DNA of 64,000 nt from Erwinia tracheiphila. Its GTDB lineage: Bacteria > Pseudomonadota > Gammaproteobacteria > Enterobacterales > Enterobacteriaceae. The first letter of the stretch is position 1. The number at the start of each line of letters is the position of its first letter. A program made the position numbers and the translations under genes. The notes under the pieces were generated by a model. It worked only from the letters and a program-made list of their open reading frames with translations, was not told the origin of the DNA and did not search any database. Where the stretch lies: positions 1,488,001-1,552,000 of the forward strand of contig NZ_CP089932.1 in NCBI RefSeq assembly GCF_021365465.1. The letters run 5' to 3'. Below are positions 59,358 to 64,000 of this stretch, in pieces.

Positions 59358-59468
59358 GTCTGCCTCCTCAAGAACTACCTGGCGGTAGCTTAACGTGAAT
59401 TCGAACCAGTACAAAATTAAAATAAACTGAAATTTATAAAATAATTTTTTCTACGCCATTCATCTAAA

Positions 59469-59482
59469 TTGATTTATATCAA
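59469..59482. promoter_or_regulatory. FNR box of grcA
   Basis: TTGATTTATATCAA is a perfect TTGAT-N4-ATCAA site 160 bp upstream of grcA, predicting anaerobic activation as in E. coli yfiD. Confidence 0.85.
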
Positions 59483-59641
59483 TAGGTTGGTCAATGTAGG
59501 ATTTTACTTACGAAGCCAGAGTTGATTAGAATCAAAATTATCTTCCTTACGGCCTGATATATAGTGTCGAGCATGACTATTCAGTAGCAAGATTCTCATG
59601 AATCGATAATTCTCAACATTAGATAGCTTGGGAGGCCTAAT

Positions 59642-60025
59642 ATGATTACCGGAGTTCAAATCAGCAACACCCCCAATCCTGCGTTGTTAAATTCAGTCTG
59701 GTTGCTTGACAATGAAAAAGGGCAGGCACGCTGTATCTGTGCAAAATCTCATTATCACGAAGATCAAATCGTTGCCCTTAGTGAGCTTGACAACTGTGAG
59801 TTTCGTGAGCTCCCTCTCGAAATGAAACCGCAGGTACGGATTGAAGGTGGGCAGCATTTGAATGTCAATGTGCTCCGCCGTGAAACACTGGAAGATGCTG
59901 TAAACCATCCCGAAAAATATCCACAATTGACAATCCGTGTTTCTGGTTATGCTGTCCGCTTCAATTCGTTGACACCTGAGCAGCAGCGTGATGTGATTGC
60001 TCGTACCTTTACGGAAAGTCTTTGA
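59642..60025 (+). CDS. grcA: Autonomous glycyl radical cofactor GrcA (YfiD)
   Basis: The product has 127 residues, the same as E. coli. The radical Gly 102 lies in [10 protein letters not shown]. It can replace the C-terminal part of oxygen-damaged pyruvate formate-lyase. It is divergent from ung, with an FNR box between. Confidence 0.96.
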   Translation: MITGVQISNTPNPALLNSVWLLDNEKGQARCICAKSHYHEDQIVALSELDNCEFRELPLEMKPQVRIEGGQHLNVNVLRRETLEDAVNHPEKYPQLTIRVSGYAVRFNSLTPEQQRDVIARTFTESL

Positions 60026-60171
60026 TAGCAAGAACGCTAAATGGTTATCTGCCTATAGGGTGATGTATCAAAAGTGACGCGTTTTAGAATTAGAGCGGGA
60101 GTTCTTATACAGAACAGGTTGTCTGAATGTGAAACAGGCAAGCGTTTAAATTACAAGTATCCTGCTTAATC

Positions 60172-60198
60172 GAGAACAGCCGCATTTGCGGCTGTTCT
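60172..60198. terminator. Terminator between grcA and pheA
   Basis: GAACAGCCGCATTTGCGGCTGTTC is a near-perfect hairpin between convergent genes, followed by a T-rich stretch on the + strand. Confidence 0.8.
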
Positions 60199-60203
60199 TC
60201 CTG

Positions 60204-61364
60204 TTATTTGGTTGCAACAGGAGCAATATTTTCACTGGGGTAACAGCCTAACACTTTCAGTGAGCGTGTCATGGTGGCCAGTTCCCGTACAGCTTGCTGC
60301 ACAGTTTCTGAACGTAAATTTCCTTGAAAATCAATATAGAACATCTCCTCCCATGGGTTACCATTGATTGGACGTGATTCAAGTTTGCTCATTGGTAAGT
60401 TATGTTGTCTTAAAACCAATAACGCTTCTACCAGCGCACCAGCTTGTTGGCCGGTTGCCATGATCAATGTCGTTTTCGCCGGTGCCTGTATCGTTACTTC
60501 AACAGGCTTGCGTGCAAGGACAATAAAGCGTGTATAGTTTTGTTGCTGATTGGCCAGATTGCGTTCAATTACCTGCAATCCATATAGCTTCCCACCTGCT
60601 TCACTTCCGAGAGCAGCTACTTTTGATGAGTTGAGTGCTGCTACTTTTTCCATTGCCGCTGCGGTACTTTCGGTGTATTCAATCTTCCAATGTGGATAGC
60701 GATGGATGAATTGGCTGCACTGCTGGAACGGTTGTGGGTGGCTGTACACCGTATCGATTTGCTGTAAATGCGTAGAGCCGGAAACCAGTACGCAATGATC
60801 GATGGCGATCGTCAACTCACCAACAATAGAAAGGCTTGTTTGCTGTAGAAGATCGTAAACTTCATTGATGGAGCCAGAACTGGTATTTTCAATCGGTAGC
60901 ACAGCATAGTCAGCCTGGCCTGTTTCCACCTTACTGAAAATATCCCTAAAATTAAGGCAGCCGCTTTCAATGATATTATCAAAATGTCTGCTTCCATAGT
61001 AACGACAAGCTAGATGAGAATAAGAACCTATAGGACCCAAAAACGCTATACGGACGGTATGCGTGTCAGTCCGATTCAGATTTTTTTGCAGCAAAGCCTG
61101 CTGTGTTAAAACAGAGTCTTCAATGATTAACTGGAAAAGGCGGGTGATATAGTATGCATCAAGCTCATGTGTTTTCGCTTTTATAACAAGATCTTCAAGA
61201 AGTTCGTGTTCTCGTTCAATGTCACGAATTGGTTTATGGGTAGCCATTTTTGTTTTAGCTACCTCCAGTGCCAGTTTCCGGCGAGAAGCAAGTAAGCCTA
61301 TTAATTCAGCATCAAGCGTGCTGATCTTCTGGCGTAGTTGCAGCAGCGGATTTCTCTCATTCAT
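60204..61364 (-). CDS. pheA: Chorismate mutase / prephenate dehydratase (P-protein)
   Basis: The product has 386 residues. It has an AroQ mutase domain (about 1-95: [20 protein letters not shown]), a dehydratase domain (about 105-285, with [16 protein letters not shown]) and an ACT domain (about 300-380, with [20 protein letters not shown]) for phenylalanine feedback. It makes phenylpyruvate for phenylalanine synthesis. An attenuator and leader peptide lie upstream. Confidence 0.97.
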   Translation of the reverse strand: MNERNPLLQLRQKISTLDAELIGLLASRRKLALEVAKTKMATHKPIRDIEREHELLEDLVIKAKTHELDAYYITRLFQLIIEDSVLTQQALLQKNLNRTDTHTVRIAFLGPIGSYSHLACRYYGSRHFDNIIESGCLNFRDIFSKVETGQADYAVLPIENTSSGSINEVYDLLQQTSLSIVGELTIAIDHCVLVSGSTHLQQIDTVYSHPQPFQQCSQFIHRYPHWKIEYTESTAAAMEKVAALNSSKVAALGSEAGGKLYGLQVIERNLANQQQNYTRFIVLARKPVEVTIQAPAKTTLIMATGQQAGALVEALLVLRQHNLPMSKLESRPINGNPWEEMFYIDFQGNLRSETVQQAVRELATMTRSLKVLGCYPSENIAPVATK

Positions 61365-61390
61365 AGTACTACCTGTCAGATATTTACAAT

Positions 61391-61412
61391 AAAGCCCCCC
61401 ATTTGGGAGGCC
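61391..61412 (-). promoter_or_regulatory. pheA attenuator terminator
   Basis: On the minus strand GGCCTCCCAAATGGGGGGCT is followed by TTATTG. It closely resembles the E. coli pheA attenuator hairpin, at the same place 5' of pheA. Confidence 0.85.
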
Positions 61413-61451
61413 TGATCATATTCCTCTTTTCGCAATCTACTGTCACTCGAA

Positions 61452-61499
61452 TCAAGAGGGTATAAAAAGGAATTTTAAGAACAACGACTTTATTTTCAT
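61452..61499 (-). CDS. pheL: Candidate pheA leader peptide PheL
   Basis: A 15-codon frame (MKIKSLFLKFLFIPS) ends about 40 nt before the attenuator hairpin, the position of PheL. It has three Phe codons, far fewer than the seven in E. coli PheL, so sensing may be weaker. The length and the lysine at position 2 fit. The identification is by position. Confidence 0.55.
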   Translation of the reverse strand: MKIKSLFLKFLFIPS

Positions 61500-61897
61500 A
61501 ATGTTGATCATCGTTTTTGAAGGGTTAAAGTAACCGCTGCAATTTCTCTGTGTCAATTAAAAACGTAAGATCGCAACGATTCACCAGACTGGTCCAGAAA
61601 ATATAATCCTCAGGTTCCTGGTCTTGTTATGATTATTTGGGGTGATTTTTTAATTTATAAGCAAACATTATGATTGTGGCTGTGTTCTGAACAATCTGCA
61701 TAAGACAGTGTGCTTTAAATAAAATTTAAGATAGCCGTCAGTGATTGACGAGAGCTGGTTTTTTGCGGATTGGATATGAGGGAATTATTGTCATAAATCA
61801 GCTGAATAATGCAATCTGACTGCAAAATCCATAAGGTAATATCTCAATTTATCAGAGAGTAGACTCTTTGAACTGAACCTTCCGTATCTGCAATAAG
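61500..61897. other. Intergenic region between pheL and raiA
   Basis: AT-rich with no coding frame. It must include the pheLA promoter. I see nothing else. Confidence 0.6.
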
Positions 61898-61926
61898 AAC
61901 AGACCAACCATGGGCTGGCCTGTTTT
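61898..61926 (-). terminator. Terminator of raiA
   Basis: On the minus strand ACAGGCCAGCCC and GGTTGGTCTGT pair around ATG, followed by TCTTATTG. Confidence 0.65.
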
Positions 61927-61946
61927 GCTCATGAGGTCATGGATGC

Positions 61947-62288
61947 TTAATGCACTGATTCTTCATCGATAATGCTGAGATCTTTAACGCTGGCTGCGGC
62001 ACGGCGTGCCTCACTCTTGTGTTGAACCTTGTTAAGTTGGCGTCCAAGTTTGTTAATTAGCTCATTAATTGCAGTATACATATCTTCATGTTTTGCACTC
62101 GCAATCAATGGCCCGTTCGGCGTATTGATTGTTGCATCCGCGACAAATTCTTTCGGCTCTTTAGACAGGACAATATGGGGATTAATCAGGTGAGTCTGCC
62201 ATTTTTCAAGTTTAGCCAGACGTTCTTCGACATGTTGGCGGATTGCCGGAGTGATGTCCATTTGCTTACTGGTAATGTTCAGAACCAT
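61947..62288 (-). CDS. raiA: Ribosome-associated inhibitor RaiA (YfiA)
   Basis: The product has 113 residues from ATG 62288 ([20 protein letters not shown]); the frame upstream is unlikely. [17 protein letters not shown] and [16 protein letters not shown] are conserved. It binds idle 70S ribosomes under cold and stationary phase and blocks translation. Confidence 0.96.
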   Translation of the reverse strand: MVLNITSKQMDITPAIRQHVEERLAKLEKWQTHLINPHIVLSKEPKEFVADATINTPNGPLIASAKHEDMYTAINELINKLGRQLNKVQHKSEARRAAASVKDLSIIDEESVH

Positions 62289-62574
62289 AGTACCTACCTC
62301 TCTGTCATTTCCGTCGGATGTTAATTTAGCATACCTCGAAAATGAGGACAGTGAAGTATCTGCAAGACTTTTTTTTGTCACGTTTTGTCAATGAGAAAAA
62401 ATTTGAGAGAGAGGAATAGATCGTAGTGGTGCAGGAAAAAATCTTGGGGGATAGTCAAAATGCCTTATTGGCAGTTTATCCTGACATAGGAAAAGATTGA
62501 ACAGTAAAAACTAACTGTTAAAGCCTGTTGAAGAATATAATTATCAAATGAAGTATCTGTGTGAAACAGAGAGT

Positions 62575-62603
62575 AAAAGGAGCTGATCGCAGCAGCTCCT
62601 TTG
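62575..62603 (-). terminator. Terminator of bamD
   Basis: AAAGGAGCTGCTGCGATCAG and CTCCTTTTA on the minus strand form a strong hairpin with a short T-run, just after the bamD stop. Confidence 0.8.
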
Positions 62604-62609
62604 TGTTAA

Positions 62610-63341
62610 TCAAGCTTTATTTGCGGCAATAATGTTAGCGACCTTGTCCGCCTGTGTGCTTAACTGCAGCTGGCGATAGGCATTTTCCATCAAGGACAAA
62701 GCATTGCGCGTTGCTTGGGTATCTGGATAATCCTTCATCATTTGTTCAACACGATTGACAACAGCAACGTACGCTCCGCGCTTGGTGTAAAACTGTGCGA
62801 CGGAGAGTTCATATTTTGCCAGGCGATCTTTGAGATATATCAGACGCTTTCTTGCATCTGTAGCATACTGACTGTTTGGATAACCGCGCAGCAATTGAGA
62901 GAAATCATGAAACGCATCCCGCGCGTGGCTGGGATCGCGATCGGAACGATCGATGCCGAAAAAGCCCTGCAGAGCGCTGTCGTCCAGAGTCATATCTGTC
63001 AGACCGCGTATATAGATTACGTAATCTATATTAAGATGAGTCGGATTCAGACGCATAAAGCGATCGATTGCAGCTTGCGCTAATGGCAAATCGGCATTTT
63101 TGTAATAAGCGTAAATCAGATCTAACTGAACTTGTTGGGAGTAAGGCCCAAATGGATAGCGGTTATCGAGTGCTTCCAGTTGCGTTATTGCTCCTTTAAA
63201 GTTACCGTCCTGCAGTTTTTGCTGGGCTGTGGCATAGATCTCAGAAGGTGGGCTATCGGGGACGATGTCCTTCGAGCCGGAACAACCTGCCAATGCCAGG
63301 CTCAACGTGGTTGCAGCCACCAGATATTTCATACGCGTCAT
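62610..63341 (-). CDS. bamD: Outer membrane assembly lipoprotein BamD
   Basis: The product has 243 residues from ATG 63341 ([20 protein letters not shown]). A lipobox LALAGC is followed by TPR-like repeats ([33 protein letters not shown]). Essential BAM component. It is divergent from rluD, as in E. coli. Confidence 0.97.
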   Translation of the reverse strand: MTRMKYLVAATTLSLALAGCSGSKDIVPDSPPSEIYATAQQKLQDGNFKGAITQLEALDNRYPFGPYSQQVQLDLIYAYYKNADLPLAQAAIDRFMRLNPTHLNIDYVIYIRGLTDMTLDDSALQGFFGIDRSDRDPSHARDAFHDFSQLLRGYPNSQYATDARKRLIYLKDRLAKYELSVAQFYTKRGAYVAVVNRVEQMMKDYPDTQATRNALSLMENAYRQLQLSTQADKVANIIAANKA

Positions 63342-63472
63342 GACGATTTGATTATCCTCAGAAGTGTTATTCAGGAAGCTGTCCATGTAGCTCCCGATAG
63401 TGACCATGTACGATAGCACATTATATTAAACGGCATCGCCGTGAAAACCCAACGTTAACGAAGAAGCTGTTT

Positions 63473-64000
63473 ATGGCACAACAAGTAGAACTCAACGCAA
63501 CAATCGCTGAATCGCAACTCGGACAACGCTTAGATCAGGCTTTGGCTGAATTGTTCCCGGATTATTCACGATCTCGTATAAAAGACTGGATCCTCAATCG
63601 GCGCGTCACAGTCAATGGTGCGATTACCGCAAGACCAAAGGAAAAAGTACTGGGTGGCGAACAGATTACTATTAAGGCTGAGATTGAAGAGGATGTACGC
63701 TGGAAGGCACAGGATATCGCGCTCGACATTGTCTATGAAGACGATGACATTCTGATTATTAACAAGCCTCATAATTTAGTTGTACATCCGGGAGCAGGCA
63801 ATCCTGATGGGACTGTACTTAATGCGTTACTTCACAGATATCCTGCCATATGCGATGTACCTCGAGCTGGTATAGTGCATCGTCTTGATAAGGATACAAC
63901 CGGACTTATGGTTGTGGCAAAAACAGTACCCGCACAGACTCATCTGGTGGAATCTTTACAGCTGCGCGAAATAACCCGAGAGTACGAAGCGGTAGCCATT
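63473..64000 (+). CDS. rluD: 23S rRNA pseudouridine synthase RluD, 3' end outside the window
   Basis: 176 codons are present from ATG 63473 (MAQQVELNATIAESQLGQRL). The N-terminal S4 domain (GQRLDQALAELFPDYSRSRI) is followed by the catalytic Asp motif in GIVHRLDKDTTGLMVVAKT. It modifies U1911, U1915 and U1917 of 23S rRNA in E. coli. Truncated by the window end. Confidence 0.96.
   Translation, partial: MAQQVELNATIAESQLGQRLDQALAELFPDYSRSRIKDWILNRRVTVNGAITARPKEKVLGGEQITIKAEIEEDVRWKAQDIALDIVYEDDDILIINKPHNLVVHPGAGNPDGTVLNALLHRYPAICDVPRAGIVHRLDKDTTGLMVVAKTVPAQTHLVESLQLREITREYEAVAI

Overview
The window looks like the chromosome of a plant-associated enterobacterium of the Erwinia type. Core genes (fruBKA, nfo, yeiH, yeiE, lysP, frmA, smpB, recN, nadK, grpE, ung, pheA, raiA, bamD, rluD) are Escherichia-like in sequence. 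They are broken up by insertion sequences, plasmid debris, a defective P22-like prophage and type-III-effector-like genes. This density of IS elements and pseudogenes recalls IS-rich Erwinia such as E. tracheiphila, but the species is an inference.

Region 1 (1-8700) is accessory DNA. It holds the 3' part of a large putative zinc metalloprotease and a PI-PLC-like phospholipase gene split by 21 copies of a 7-bp repeat. Next come the end of a Tn3-family transposon with its 38-bp inverted repeat, and a convergent pair of a small membrane protein and a DUF4225-type protein. Plasmid remnants follow: a frameshifted MobH-type TraI, a CopB-like regulator and a CopA/CopT-like antisense copy-control hairpin. 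An IS26-like element cuts these off from the N-terminal piece of an integrase.

Region 2 (8700-22600) is ordinary backbone: fruBKA under Cra sites, nfo, a yeiH pseudogene, yeiE, lysP, an iron-type ABC permease and ATPase under a Fur box, and the formaldehyde detoxification pair fghA/frmA.

Region 3 (23298-25366) is an ISL3-family element. Between its matched inverted repeats it carries its transposase and an intact NleD/HopH-type metalloprotease effector gene. This is the most striking feature of the window.

Region 4 (25367-51128) is a P22-like prophage. The lysis cassette and the whole morphogenetic block are present in P22 order (small and large terminase, portal, scaffold, coat, gp4, gp10, gp26, gp14, gp7, gp20, gp16, tailspike). 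The left side is eroded: a DNA methylase is cut at both ends by mobile elements, and there is no integrase, repressor or replication gene. The right end holds likely lysogenic-conversion genes, an IS91-family element and an SOS-regulated dinI-like gene, and it abuts the 3' end of ssrA. That makes ssrA the probable integration site.

Region 5 (51129-64000) is backbone again: ssrA-smpB, ratA-rnfH, an IS200-like and an IS481-like relic, bamE, recN (two LexA boxes), nadK, grpE (heat-shock promoter), ung, grcA (FNR box), pheLA, raiA, bamD and the start of rluD. The direct adjacency of pheA, grcA, ung and grpE differs from the E. coli order and suggests rearrangement.
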